Counted from the stretch's first letter, positions 10,930 to 23,748 are shown. The stretch is DNA of 64,000 nt from Epiperipatus broadwayi (GCA_028023455.1 JAQFVV010012507.1:3080901-3144900), one strand, 5' to 3'. Numbers and translations: made by a program. The notes: a model not told the origin generated them from the sequence alone.

Positions 10930-13900
10930 AAAGTTACCTTATTCAATGAGGTAACAAACATTCATTGTTATGATGATTGGCTGTCAATGAGATTATGTTA
11001 GGTGATCTCATTTTTAAAATTTAATTCCAGTCCTTGACATAATGCTGAATGCATTTTGAAAAGAGACTATGTTGTAGTGAAAATGTTCTGTGGTGCAACA
11101 ATACTCCCTTATCCTTGAGTTTTTTTAGTTTGTTGTAATAGGTATTGAAGAGTTTTTTTGGATTGTTTCCAAATGTGAATGTGCAACTGGTACACCAGTA
11201 TGCATATAAGCTGAAGGTGGTTGCATGTATTATTGGTATTGCTGTTTTTTGTATGCATCTAATATGTCATCTTTTGTGATACTGTTTTGTATATAGTTGT
11301 TTTGCATTATTAGTCACACCTTTTCTAGGGTTAGATGATCAAATAAAAAGTGGATTTTGTGTTTCTTCCTCTCTGTGACATAGCAGACATAATGGATCAA
11401 TATTTGTGTAAAATCTCTTGTATGAAAGAAAGTGTGTTGTTGGTAAGACATTCAGATTATGTTTGACAATAAAATCAAAAAAGTTGGTTCCAGACACCAT
11501 CTTTTGAACTTGCTTAACAGTTGTCCATTATTTATTTCCAGTATTGTGGGTTGGTTATTTGCTGCTTGATCTGGAAACAGTAGATTTTGTATTTTCCAAT
11601 ATGTGTATTTATTATTTTTACTGTTATATTGTTTTTTATGAGCCAACATATCGCAAGCAGGGTAGAGATGTAGTTATATGTGGAGAGTCAATCTATGGTT
11701 GTAATTTTTATTATAGCACTGTATTTATGGAAAGTGTTTAAAATATGGCTATAAGCAGGTTTACTGTTTTTTTGGATGTAAAACACTGATATTGCATGTA
11801 GTCCAAGACTATTTTGTTTTGTAGGGTGGTTTAGTTGTACTTTTTTGAGATGATTATTACTTTTCTATAGTAGTTTGTTGCATAGTGAGTTAATTGCTGT
11901 AGTAAATGATTTTGTGAAATTTATTATTGGTAGATAATAGGTGATATTTGTCACAATAAGTTAATTGTATAATGATACTTTTGAGTAGATTGAGAGATAG
12001 GAATTGGAAAGTGATTCAGTGATTTTTTCTGCTTCTGTTTTAAGTTTGTTTTGCATTTTCTTTTTCATTTGACTTATGCCCAAGGGGAAAGAGAAACCTA
12101 GAAACATACTAGGTTTTCCTTGATATAACTGTGTGTTTAATTTATCTGTAAATATTGCCCATGCAGCTGATTTATTGATGTTGATTTTTAGGTTGAACTT
12201 TGCTGGATAATCTTTTATGATTTCCTGAATTATAGTAATTGCTCTTTTGATTGTAGAAATATTATGACATTATCCATGGAAGTTATGCATGGTATGTATA
12301 TGTTGGTGTGTGGAATTGGAATTCCTTGAATTTTTTTTGAATTTGTTCTAGCAAGGAATTTAAATATAGTGTAAATAAAAGTGTACTTAGTGAAGATTCT
12401 TGTGAGATTGATTGGCTGGGGTAGAAAGATGATAAGTATCTCCCATTGAGAGTGATGTGAATTTCTATGTTTAGTAGCAGATTGTCAATTGTATATAAGA
12501 TTGTGTGAGGTATTTCTGTTTTTTTTAAATTGAATTAACAGAGACTTGATTAGCACTGAATCAAATGTGCTTTCAAAATCTAACTGCAGAGCCACTGGGG
12601 CATATTTTTTTCTTTTAATTGCTGAGTTAATGATTGTTTTATATACCAGTACTGCTTGATCTGCTGAACCATTTCTTGCATACTGATGTTGTGATAATAG
12701 TGGTATTATATATGGTTCATTTTTTTAAAAAAATTTTCCATATTTTTTTATTCGCAAAAGCTGCATTGATATTGACCACAGATTGGAAACTGTGGCAATT
12801 GGTGCTTATTTGTTAATGAAGTGGACCATTAAAACTGGATATAATTCTTGTATATTACATAGCTTTTATGGTAGTTGATTTGCATATTGGCACAGGTATG
12901 TGATTGTAAACCAAATGAGATATGATAATACAAAGTGTAGAATTCCTGGTAGTCTTAGGTTGCATGTACCTGAGACTGATGCTAGTACGAATGCAAAATC
13001 TGAGATTTTAAAAGATGTCCATTTTTGGTTTTTCAAAAAAAATTTCCAAGACTTAAACTGGTTATGCTTTATTATTTTTTCTTTACAGTGCTAATATATA
13101 AGTTATATCATATTGTGTTGAGCTGTGATTTTACCATCTCATTCTAGTATCATGGGGGCACTATTTGTGGATGCAAAGCCCAATGCACATCAGTGTATCC
13201 ACATGGCCATGTATATTGCTGCGTTAGACAAATTCTTTTTTTAGTTGCTAGATATTGCTTTAGTTTATTGCATGATTGATTATATAGATGTGTCAGCTTT
13301 ATTATATTTTTTTGATTGTGAGTGACTGGTTTTGACATGACAATTCTTTTGTGTAGTTCATCTGCTAATGTGATTATTTTAGAGGGTGGGTGATTTTGAG
13401 TAATATGATTGATATTAAATAAGAAAGTGTATATGTGTGCTATTCATTTGGAAATTGGATCCAGTTACATCTGATTGAATTTAATATCATGATATATGTT
13501 TCTGAGTAGAGGAATTCTGGAGTATTGGTAGGAGTGTCCATATTGTATTTTGTATCTTAGTGATTCTGTTGTGGTATGTGCTTAAATTTAATTTTATTAT
13601 TTGTGCCAAGTGATCAAAATGTGGAGGGGGAGAAACTTTGATTGAAGATGTAACATTAGAGAATAGAACATTAGATCTATGAGCATACTATGGTGGTTGT
13701 TATAAAAAATACTGAATTCAGTGGAAGAAAACCCTCACACCTCATAAGTGGTATTATTGCAAGTTGATTTAATCATTTTGCAACAAAATTTTAATAAATA
13801 ATATTAAAATCCCTATAGTGGGGTAGGAATTGGCCACTAAAGGAAAGTTAATGGCTAAAATTATTCTATTAATTACAATAGGCCCAGGGGAAATATATCC

Positions 13901-14231
13901 AAACATAAAGTTAATTGAAAAACTTTTGTAATTAACTATAGTTATCAGGAGATTAGTGTCTATGAAAATTATCTTAAATGAAGAGCAGGGACATTCTTTA
14001 TTGATAAATATATCTGTCCCATTTGATGTTGCTTTTGTGTGACTCAAGCATGTGCAAAAAAAACTAATTTACTCATATATGTAGCTAAGTTGATTTGGAA
14101 TATATTATATATTTTTGTTTCTAGTAGATCCAATATGGTGGGTTGCATTGTCTCTGTCCATTTATTAATTTGTTGTATTTTTTTGTGATGTTTAAGCCTT
14201 GGACATTAAGTGCCACTATTTTTATTTTCAT
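10930..14231 (-). pseudogene. LINE A1 ORF2: AP endonuclease + reverse transcriptase
   Basis: The probable start ATG (14231-14229) opens with MKIKIVALNVQGLNITKKYN, the N-terminal endonuclease motif with the catalytic Asn (NVQGLN). Further on, at 14047-13769, come the segments INKECPCSSFKI and YISPGPIVINRII, matching A2's INKACPFSSFKI and YVPPGPTIINRII. The RT palm (about 13.3-12 kb) is too decayed to read in one frame. Late ORF2 reappears at 11649-11452 (KYTYWKIQNLLFPDQ, matching KYKYWEVYQLLHPNQ of A2), and the C-terminus near 11.2-11.0 kb has TTFSLYAYWCTSC, matching TVLFYALWCTRC. Many stops and frameshifts make it non-functional. In life such a protein would nick target DNA and prime reverse transcription of its own RNA. 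Confidence 0.75.
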
Positions 14232-14329
14232 GTTGGTTAATATCATAGGAGGGCAGGGCTTGTGCAATTTTACTTAAGTATGGTATTTTCATTTCCTTTC
14301 TTTTGTACATTTACCTTGTTTGAAGAGAT

Positions 14330-14972
14330 AATTATTATTATGTTTTAAAAAGAAACTTCATTGCATTAAAAAGTTTTACATTGAGTACATTGTTTTTTCA
14401 TAATTTCACATCAATTACATTGTTTATATACATGGTAGTCATACCATTTAGATGCATAGTATTTAGGAATAAAATTTCCTATGCCATGGGAGAGTTACAA
14501 TTTGAAATGTCAAATGGCTATTGTTTCAGTATTAATTAAATGTTTAAATCTTGTGTTTGAATTCTTTCAATATTGATTTAATGATTTTATTATTTGACAA
14601 ATCCAATTTAAAATTGTCTATTGATTAATCATCATATGTTTATTTCTGTTTTGATTTTCTATAGTTGGCTAGGGTTATAAACAAGAAATATATGTGTTTT
14701 TATAACATTGACTTTTCCTTGAAGGGTAAACATGTGACTGTATAAATATGTGGATTTGCTATTAACTTATCTTTATTTCGTATTTAATTCAGTTTATTGT
14801 GAAAAGTAGATGGGTTCCTTCTAGTATTGTTGCCTGTTAAGTAGTTATACCTTGTAAACCAACAAGCATATAGTACAAAGGTGGATGCTCTAATGCTAGG
14901 TATTGATTTTCCTTGATAAGCATTGATAATATGATTGACGGTAATTTTCTGTTGCTGGTATGACACACACAT
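14330..14972 (-). pseudogene. Extra LINE A ORF2 C-terminus plus 3' region inside A1
   Basis: A minus-strand frame starting at 14972 reads QQQKITVNHIINAYQGKSIP and then SIRASTFVLYACWFTRYNYL. This aligns residue for residue with the last ~50 residues of A2 ORF2 (DKKINMKTLFDSF and AEIRICTVLFYALWCTRCNF) and separately with A1's own C-terminus near 11.1 kb. It therefore belongs to a different copy or a rearranged one. It starts within a few bases of the ORF1 stop (14974-14972), and a short ATTATTATT tract near 14327-14337 may be its tail. Either a 5'-truncated copy landed in the ORF1-ORF2 spacer of A1, or an internally deleted copy was joined to a 5'-truncated one. Confidence 0.65.
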
Positions 14973-16520
14973 TATTGTTCTAATTTGAATATTACTGGTG
15001 GTTGGACTTGGATTAATATTGGTGGTTGTTCTATGGCATCTTGGTAGTCTGGTTCTAATTCTTCATCTGCTGAGTAGCTTAATTGGCTTTCTATCATTGC
15101 ATTTTCTTGATAGGTTTCATCGGTTTTTACCTTTTTGGCTTGCCTATTTTTTTTTGGCAGCTGTCCACGCTTTCTTTTTGGATCTGGAGCATTTTCTTTT
15201 TAAAGATAGACATAGTTCAACTAATTGCATTATAGCTTCTGATGTTTTGTTTTTGATTCTTGTTATTTGAATTGGCTGACAATAAGTGGTCTTTTTATTA
15301 ATTTTAATGCATTTTTGTTCCTCTTTCTAAGTTTTATCAGTGCTATGCTCAGTTGTCTGATTGGTGTTTTGAACTGAGAACACTATAAGCATTTGTTTTA
15401 TTTCTCTGTTTGATGCTTGATTATCAGTTCTCTTTTTGTCTGTTAAATCAACAGGTCTTCATTCTGAAATATTATTTTGTCACTTTCTTTAAGCTGTTGG
15501 TTGTTTATGTTCTCTTGCATTTTTTCTATCTCTGGTATAGGTGTTCTTATTGGTTGGAGTTCATTATCTGTTGTTTGCAATTGGTTTTTATTTCTCTGAT
15601 TATTAATACTTTTTTATTGTTGCAATTTGATGAAAGATGGCCTCGATCTCCACATGTAAAACATTTTTGTGTTAGTCCTCTTATGTGCAGATTTAAAATT
15701 GCTTCCTGATCAATAATTTGAGTTGAAATATTCTCTGGAATTACAGAATCATTGAGTTTAATTTTAAAGCTAAAACTATTACCCCATATTGGAGTTGGTG
15801 TAGCATTTAGATAAATAGGCTTTAATTATATGTTTTTCCGAATGGGTTGCATCATATTTTAGAAATACTGAATAGTATAGCCAAAATATGTGTTCTTAAT
15901 TGTGTCTATTATATAGTTTTTTAAGTTTTGATTGGCAATAATTAATGCATAGTTTCCTAGAGTTTTGATTTGTGTTTGAAATCTATCTCTTTGAAATTCC
16001 TCAAACAATTCAACTGCTAAATATGGGACATTAAGCTGTTTGTCAATGCTTGAGATCGTTTCCCAACTCACATTTGCAGTTAGTGCTTTATACAATAAGT
16101 CTCTTCGAAATTTGTACAGTGTGAGGTTTTTTTCTGTAGCAGCAATAACTATCAACCTACTCAAGAAGAATTTATTGAAAGTATTAAAAAGTTTATTTGG
16201 TATGATGTTATTAAACTCAGTGCTAATTATTTTCAATTCTGCTTGAGTCCAATTGTTTAATGTTGGTTCAGACTGTTTGTCTTGTTCCAGATTTAATTTA
16301 TTAAAATCAGAATTACTTGCCTTTCTAAATCTAGGAGTTTGTTCAGAAGTTGAGCAAGGTGTTATATTTGTTGAGTTGAAGCCATTTTATGTAACATTTG
16401 CATTTGTTTTAATGTTGCTAGTCATGGTTGTATCATTATCTGTTTTTGTGCTATTAGTTTTGTTCCTTTTTTCTGTGGCACCATGTTTTATTTTTTTTTT
16501 TGTTGCATTAACTTTTAACT
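14972..16520 (-). pseudogene. LINE A1 ORF1 (Gag-like nucleic-acid-binding protein)
   Basis: Readable from about 16.4 kb as RFRKASNSDFNKLNLEQDKQ... and then the 125-residue open block 16236-15859, which contains FNNIIPNKLFNTFNKFFLSR and ends NTYFGYTIQYF, paralleling A2 ORF1 (IPRELFNSFKRFF and KTYLGYSETDF). A perfect zinc knuckle CFTCGDRGHLSSNC (CX2CX4HX4C) is encoded at 15663-15622. The C-terminal tail is basic then acidic (PKRKRGQLPKKNR near 15.18 kb, then DEELEPDYQDA) and ends at TAA 14974-14972. The start is unclear. ORF1 proteins of this type coat the LINE RNA. Confidence 0.75.
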
Positions 16521-16560
16521 TTGAGGATTAAGGTTTTACCTTGATATTCTGAAAAGAGAA

Positions 16561-16653
16561 TTATTTATAAAGGTTAGTATTGATATATTTTCCTTTTTTG
16601 AATGTTTTAAATATAGATTTACATTTCCTTCTTCAATGTTTTATAAGTTTACT
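16561..16653. other. Junction between A1 5' end and A2 tail
   Basis: About 90 bp of AT-rich sequence between the last readable A1 sequence and the ATT array. It could be A1 5' UTR. No separate target sequence can be defined. Confidence 0.4.
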
Positions 16654-16895
<242 letters not shown>

Positions 16896-17227
16896 AAGGA
16901 TAAACTTTATTAGTATTCTAAAAGGTTATACAAGTTACATTTGAGAACATAGTTCTTATATATAAATTGGTTTCACAAAACTGCATATGTACAATGATTT
17001 GATCAGTAACTGTATGCGTTATCAAACTAGAAGTATCTAAGAAAAAACACAGTTCAACAAAGTCAATGATGATCACTCAATCATACGATTATATTCAATT
17101 AGATATACTTCAATTAAATTAAAGCAGGAATGTGTCTAGTTTGTGTCAGTTGACTTTAGAACTGACACTAGGATCCATGTTAGATATAGTTTTTTTGTTA
17201 GTGCTTTTATATAAGTTCTTGTATATT

Positions 17228-20200
17228 TCAGGTGTCAATGTACTTACGTTGATCTGTAATCTTCATGTCTCTTTCACGTATGGTTTGCAGCTTATTTCTG
17301 AACATGTTTGGATGTTGTCTGGGGTTATAATTGTATATGAAATTACACCTTGTACACCATAAGGCATAGAATAAAACTGTGCAGATTCTTATTTCAGCAA
17401 AGATACCCCTTTTAAAAGAGTCAAAAAGGGTTTTCATATTGATTTTTTTATCCTTGAGTAAAGTGCTAATAATTTCACAAATGTTTTCTAGACTTGAGCA
17501 TGAGAAAAAAAGGTGGTTTTGTGTCTCTGAGTCCCTATGGCAAAGATTACATATATCACCTATATCTTTATAGTTTCTTTGATATTTCAAAAAGTGTTGT
17601 GTAGGTAGCGAGTCCAGATTTATCTTTAGGAGAAAGTCAAAATATTTTGGTTCAAGTGACCATAGTTTGAATATGTGACATAATTGTTTATTATTAATAT
17701 GAAGTGGAGTTTGTACATCATCTTGATTTGGATGTAGAAGTTGATAAACTTCCCAATATTTATATTTGGCATGTGGTGGTTTAAAGTTAAGAGTGTGGAT
17801 TGTTAATAATGGTGTAAGTAGTGTGTTCAGATATCCTTGGAGAGAAGGTGGTCTATCTGTAGGGATAATCTTGGCAGAAATTTCCATATATGGGAATTTT
17901 TGTGCACATGTAGATATTATGTTCAATGTTTTTTGTATCCTGAAGACATGTATTGAGTGAAGGCCAAAGCCATTTTGTGAAAGGGGTTTTCGTAGGCATT
18001 TTATTGATATTGAGATAATCTTTTTTCCCCAGAATAATTTCCTGCATAAGGAGTCTATCTTATTTTTAAATGCCTTGCTATAAATGATTGTTGGAGTAAA
18101 ATAAGAGATTTTTGTAATCACTAGCATGTTAAGCAAGGCCATTTTTATATATAGAGAGAGGTAGGCTTTGGAGAGTGAATTGACAGTCTTTTCCACTTTC
18201 TCTATCAAATTGTTCTGTATGAGCAATCTCATAGGTGAATGATGTAAATAAAAGTTGAACCCAAGAAATGTGCTTGGTCTACCTTTGAAAACTTTAGTAA
18301 TGCTATTATGGGTGAAGATCTGCCATGCACACGATTTCTCCATATTAAATGTTAGCTTATATTTTTTTGTAAAATTATTAAGTATCTTAAGAAGTTTTGG
18401 AATTTGTTTTTGGGATGATAGAAATATTGCTATATCAACCATATATGCAATACATGAAATGTTGTCCTTGATGGTAGGCACATAGACTCCTGAAAATTCA
18501 TTTTCTATTATTTTTATAAGAGGGTTGATATAGGCAGTGAACAGTAAGGCACTGAGAGGTGAGCCCTGAGGAATGGATTAATGTGGCACTAGTGGTGGTG
18601 AAGTTTTCCCATTTAGGGAAACATAAATCTCATGGTTTAAAAGCAAGTTAGCAAGCAAGTTTAGATAGGCGTTCGGAACTGAGTATTTTTGCAGAGTTTT
18701 AAAAAGAGTGCTGATGGAAATCATGTCAAAAGCAGCTTCAATATCTAGTTGAATAACCACTGGACTGTATTTTTTTATTATCTCTAACAGTTTCTATAGT
18801 TGTATTGAATAGAAAAGCTGCCTGTCCTGTTGAGGATTCTTTTTTGGCAAATTGCATTTTTGAGGCAAAATGAATGGCTCTATTTTATCTTTTATCACTG
18901 ATTCTATCATCTTTATGCCAAGGGAGAACATTGAAATTGGACATAGATTAGTGGTCTTTGAGATTAATTGTTTCTTTTTCATGAATGGCACAAGCATAAT
19001 TTGATTTAAGCCCTGTATTTTATAGATGTCTTTAGTGAGGTAGGAGACTAGGTTAAGCATATATTGCAGTGATTTTATCAATATGTTTGTATACAAACTT
19101 GGGAATTCCATCTATGCCAGGATGACATGAATTTGGCATTGCTTCTATTTTTTAATGAAATCTTTTAAAGAAATTTTAAATTAATTTTCTGATCTATCTT
19201 GTGAAAAGGGCATTAGACTAAGTGAGGATACCCTCTGGAATTTTTCCCTATACAATATGTAAAGCCGCTCCAACATAAAATATCCATAAACAATTTCAGT
19301 TTGAACTTTCATAGCTGCTGGGACTCGCACCTGGGAAGGGTGGCCTAATGCCCATCTAATGAAGTTTCTGGTATACATGTGTGGTTTATTTAAATACAAC
19401 CTTTTCTTTTTAATGGAGATATATTCTTTAAGCTGGTTTGTTAACTCTTGATATGTATTCTTTAAAGCCATCAGACAGGGACGATCGAGATTTGATTGAG
19501 AAGTGCCAATAATTTTTTTATAGGTATCACCCATAGGCTTTAGTAGTTTTGTTGGGGATGTTGTTGTCCTGGTAAGATGATCAGTGCTAAATTAAAGCAG
19601 GTTAGTAAAAGCACACCATGCTTGGACTGGATCCATTGTAATATTCTTCAACTTGTGAAGATATATGTATACTTCTGAAAAAAGAAATTCTGGTGTGCAT
19701 GATGGTAGTAGAACTCTGATGGTTCTTCCTGTATTAATGGTTGTTCTATTATCAAAATTAATTTCCAGTGACACTAAAACAGCTGCATGATCAGAGAGAG
19801 GGGAATTCTTTAATTGAATGCATATCATATTATGTAATGATGGTGAATAGAAAACCAGATCTATAAGTGATGAATGTCTATCATTGTTAAATGACATGGT
19901 CTGGCAGAAAGCCTCTTCCACTCATTATTGGAAAAGACAGCTGATGTAACCATTTGCCGGTGAAAGTCTGATACGTCATGTTGAAATCTACCAAAATAAT
20001 CGTTGGATACATAGCATTTGTGAACCTGGAGTTAAGTGTTTGTATAATTCTATTTATAATAGTGGGACCTGGAGGGACATAAACAATTGCTATGTTTAAG
20101 GTAATGGCTTTATGAGTAAATGTAATTATCAGCAAGTGCGCGTCAATATGTAGGATTTTGAAAGAACTAAATGGACAGGCTTTATTAATGATAAAGCCTG

Positions 20201-20415
20201 TACCTGCTGATGGAGTGTCAGATGTGTTTGAGAAGGCTGTAAAGCCCTTGGAATTTAGCTTGTCTGTAGGGTTGATTAGTGAGCCACTGTAGATTTTTGT
20301 TTCAATAATGCCCATTATCTGTGGTTTAACAAAGTCATACCATTTAGCGAGGAAGTCAATTTTTTGTGGGGAGTTTAACCCTCTAAGATTAAAAAACTCC
20401 TATTTTAATATCCAT
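17228..20415 (-). pseudogene. LINE A2 ORF2: AP endonuclease, reverse transcriptase, Cys/His C-terminus
   Basis: Start ATG at 20415-20413 gives MDIKIGVF, then a frameshift into NLRGLNSPQKIDFLAKWYD, the N-terminal endonuclease motif. Next come GIIETKI and GTGFIINKACPF, YVPPGPTIINRI and ILVDFN (about 20315-19960). The SDH motif of the endonuclease follows in SLIDLVFYSPSLHN...PLSDHAAVLV (19921-19592). RT fingers are at 19111-18794. The palm begins QLDIEAAFDMI (18754 on), then IPQGSPLSALLF after one in-frame TAA at about 18575. The catalytic box reads AYMVDIAIFL, so the first Asp of YADD is replaced by Val. The rest is open to 17228 for 417 codons and includes CNLCHRDSETQNHLFFSC, the usual C-terminal zinc-finger-like motif. 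Several frameshifts separate the blocks. Confidence 0.88.
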
Positions 20416-20546
20416 TATTTGTATGTGTGTGCACATATATATCAGAATCTAAGCCTAGCATAGGAAAGTTTTATTCTAAAATAAAGTTAAAGATTTTAAT
20501 AAGGGAATCTGTAGTATATTTTATTGGATCAATAAATATGCATTGT

Positions 20547-22037
20547 TCAATTATTGTCTGTAGATTTGAGAGAAATATCATTGGATCTCATTTTCCTGTC
20601 TTTGAATGGGTTTTCAAGTGAAGCTTTATTTATGTTTGTAATACTATCAGTTTCATCTTCCATTGGACTATTTTCTGATGAGAATGTGGCAATTAGAGAG
20701 GCATTGTAATTTTGCATGATGTTAGCTTTTTTTCTAGAGACTGGAGGAGGGGAATCATTATCACTACTTTCACATTCTAGAGCCATGAGTTTCTTGGGAT
20801 TATTACCGGATTTTTTTTTTAGGTGGCCGACCTGGTTTTCTAGTGATTTGTGAAGTTTCTAGAATTTGTTGGGACAGCTACACTGCAAGTGATTCCATTA
20901 TTTTGAGAGATGTTTTATTAAGAGGGGGTGAGATTTCTGGAATAGGAGAGGAGGAAACTACAATGCTATCGAACCCTGTAGTATGTAGAATCACCTTTCC
21001 ACTATTGCTAATGTCAATATTATTTTTCCCTCAATATTATGGTCTGTCGAATGCACATCTTCATCTATAGTCACTTCTTGATTACTATGGAAGTCTTCTT
21101 TTTGGCAATGATGTAAGGGGGATGCGCTCATATTACAATTATTACAATATAAAGCCAGACAGTTGCTAATAAGATGACCACATTCTTTGCAATGAAAGCA
21201 TTGTGGTTTTAGACTGTTTATAACAAGAAATAATATCGCTTCTTCATCTGCAACTTGTGTTGGAATATTTTCGGGATTAATTTTCTCTCCCAGTTTTACT
21301 TTAAATCTATAATTCTTATTAAATATTGCGATGGGTGTATTTTTAATCTGTAAAGGCTAAAAATCTATCACCTTCCCGAACGGTTTCATAAGTTTAATGA
21401 AATCTGTTTCTGAGTAACCTAGGTAAGTTTTTTTAATTAAGCCAGTAATAAAGTTTTCTTTGTTGGGATTGACTACAACTAATGTGTATTGCTCCAGAGT
21501 TTTCATTTCTTGTTGGAACAATTGTTTGCATTCTTTGTTTACAAATTCAATAGCCGGATAACATGGATTCAGATGATCTCCCACAAGAACTATCAAATTC
21601 CATAGTTTTTTTATTATTTATCTCTTCAAATAGAAGCTCCTTAGGGAATCTATAAAGTGAACAGTTTCTATCCATAATTGCTATGACAAAGGAGCATTCA
21701 GTGAAAAAACGTTTAAATGAATTGAAGAGCTCCCTAGGGATAGTTTGGTTAAACACTTCAGATATTTTTTTTTAAGGCTATCATTAGACCAAGGTTCTTT
21801 TATTGCATTAATGTAGGTTTCAGTAGTTTTTGGGGTAAGATCTAGTATCATCAGATCTCCTGCTGTAGAAAGGTGAAATCTAGGCACTAGCTGCGTTATC
21901 CTTGAGAAAAACAATTGCGGATTATTTTCATTTTTTTTTATAACCGTTGATGGTGATTTTGCAACTTGTGCATAAGAACTCTTATACGTGTCTGAGCTGG
22001 CGGACATCATGGCTGGATGTTGGATATCTAAGTCCAT
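20547..22037 (-). pseudogene. LINE A2 ORF1 (Gag-like, zinc knuckles)
   Basis: ATG 22037 begins MDLDIQHPAMMSASSDTYKS followed by SYAQVAKSPS, a common N-terminal phrase of LINE Gag-like proteins. The middle domain continues through shifted frames (21756-21547 and 21596-21357), ending FIKLMKPFGKVIDF. A zinc knuckle CFHCKECGHLISNC lies at 21200-21159, followed at once by a second Cys/His cluster CNNCNMSASPLHHC. The C-terminal third is polar and charged and ends KSTDNN before TGA at about 20547. The protein would bind the element RNA and chaperone it. At least three frameshifts or stops are present. A1 ORF1 matches it but lacks a recognisable second cluster. Confidence 0.82.
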
Positions 22038-22185
22038 TATGCAATCAATCTGTGTTGCCTTTTTGTATTTCTCTTCTTTTTTTAATTAATCTATTAGTTT
22101 TCTATTTTATAGTTATTAGAGATATAAAACTCTTACCTGTAATCGGTATATTTTATGATATTTTAATAAATTGAGGAGCACAATC

Positions 22186-23647
22186 TGATGTGATGTGATG
22201 TGATGTATTATGGCTTCTCCTTAAACGAAGTCAAGAATATCTCAACAATTATGCCCAGATAAACCTGTTAGCCACTTTATTTTACATTCCCCTCTCTAAA
22301 TTTACCCATAATCTGCTCTATCCCATTTCCACAACATAATCTTTGTCAACTCTATAACCTTTATATCTAAATCTCCCTTATCTTTTCCCAAACCCAGCAA
22401 AAAAACCAATAATTCACTTTCTGTATAATCACTCTGTTCATATTTATTTTTCCACAACTTCGTTATATGTACTCTTTCTGTTTTCAAACATTTACATTCA
22501 ATTAACAAATGCCTAATATTTTCAATTCCTTCCTTACATAATTTACAAAATAAATCACCCATATTTTTTTCCATTTACATGTATATTCTTTTGTAGATAA
22601 AGATCCCGTTCGAGCCTTAAACAATAAACTACTTTCCTTACTGTTATCATATATTAACTCACACCTAATATTCTGTTTATTTCTATATATATTTAAACTC
22701 TTTTTACTCTCCATACTATTTCTCCAGCTTTCTAACTTCCTAGTCTTTATTAATAAATTTATTTTATCCCATTCCTTACTACTATAACACTCAATAATCT
22801 TCTTAACACAATCATCCCATCTTTTGTACAAATATACTGATATAAATTCTTTATCCAAATCTTTTGCATACCACATTACCTTTCTCACCCATCTTGTTAC
22901 CTGCCCTTTACTCATAACCCAATTAAATACTATTTTAGCTATTCTTTTATTATCCATAAACTGCAATCTACCAAATATTTTCATTTTACTTTTTGCATCT
23001 CTCATATGAAAACTTGACCATACCATTTCTCCTTGTATTGCCCCCCTTGCTGTCCATACTTTGCATCCAATGCATGTCTTCCTACTTCCCTTTGAGCTTT
23101 TTTTAAATAATCTAATATCTTTTTACTAACATATAATGCATCATTACCATATGTTAACCCTGCTACTGCAACTCCTTTTCATATAATTCTAGCTACATCA
23201 TATATATTATATGAAAAAACTGTTAATTTCTTTATCAATCCCTTTCTTTTCTTTGCTTCATTTATCAATTTTTTTCTCCCATTCATCCAAATAATTTTTC
23301 TGATTACTTAAAATAATTCCCAAATAACTATATTTATTCACCACACTTAACTTAATATCTCCCAATAAAAATTCTACATCTTCTCTTTCCTCAGTATTAA
23401 CCATCATTATATTTGATTTTTCTTCACTAAATTTAATCCCCATCTTTTTACCCACCCTTGCACATGTCCTCAACATAACTTCCATATCTTCTTTTTTTTC
23501 TGCACACAAAAATATATCATCCACAAAAAAAGACCTGACAAAATATATACTCCCTTACTACCTATTAACGTATCTCTATCCCTCTTCCTAATCTTTCTAT
23601 TGCTCTTTCCATTTCACTCAAATACAACACAAACAAAATAGGTGACC

Positions 23648-23648
<1 letters not shown>
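22186..23648 (-). mobile_element. LINE family B, 5'-truncated copy
   Basis: The 3' end on the minus strand has TAACAGGTTTATCTGGGCAT, GACTTCGTTTAAGGAGAAGC and then a CACATCACATCACATCA tail (about 22206-22190). The body encodes the second half of a reverse transcriptase, and the copy starts abruptly at an (ATT)n array at 23648. The tail motif, UTR and protein differ from family A, so this is an independent family. A short plus-strand copy of the same 3' end is at 9661-9768. Confidence 0.85.
22302..23648 (-). pseudogene. LINE B reverse transcriptase, C-terminal half
   Basis: The first readable residues SPILFVLYLSEMERAIERLG (from 23643) match the RT block after QGCPLS. After a frameshift the catalytic FVDDIFLCAEKKEDME (about 23530-23484) is intact, with both Asp present, and is followed by KKMGIKFSEEKSNIMMV and YSYLGIILSNQ, typical of RT motifs D and E. 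The region 23026-22502 carries the thumb/connection part with several Trp-rich helices. The C-terminal Cys/His motif CKLCKEGIENIRHLLIECKC is at about 22540-22480. The endonuclease and N-terminal RT are missing. The clade could not be assigned from memory. Dead copy. Confidence 0.8.
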
Positions 23649-23697
<49 letters not shown>

Positions 23698-23748
23698 GTT
23701 ATTATTATTATTATTATTATCATCATCATCATCATCATCATTATTATA
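23648..23748. repeat. (TTA)n(TCA)n microsatellite at the LINE B 5' junction
   Basis: A hundred bases of TTA repeats with one TTG, followed by about seven CAT units. It begins exactly where the LINE B reading frame is truncated, so the junction of LINE B and its target lies in or at this array. Confidence 0.9.

Noticed and set aside
14970-14974. TAATG stop-start overlap as a translational coupling signal between ORF1 and ORF2
   Set aside because: The downstream frame is only an ORF2 C-terminal fragment, and A2 has a 130-bp spacer instead, so the overlap is probably chance.
14998-15709. Plus-strand hydrophobic frames that look like small membrane proteins
   Set aside because: They are antisense to LINE A1 ORF1, whose minus-strand protein shows a zinc knuckle and homology to A2.
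21947-22174. Plus-strand hydrophobic frame
   Set aside because: Antisense to the start of LINE A2 ORF1 and its 5' UTR.
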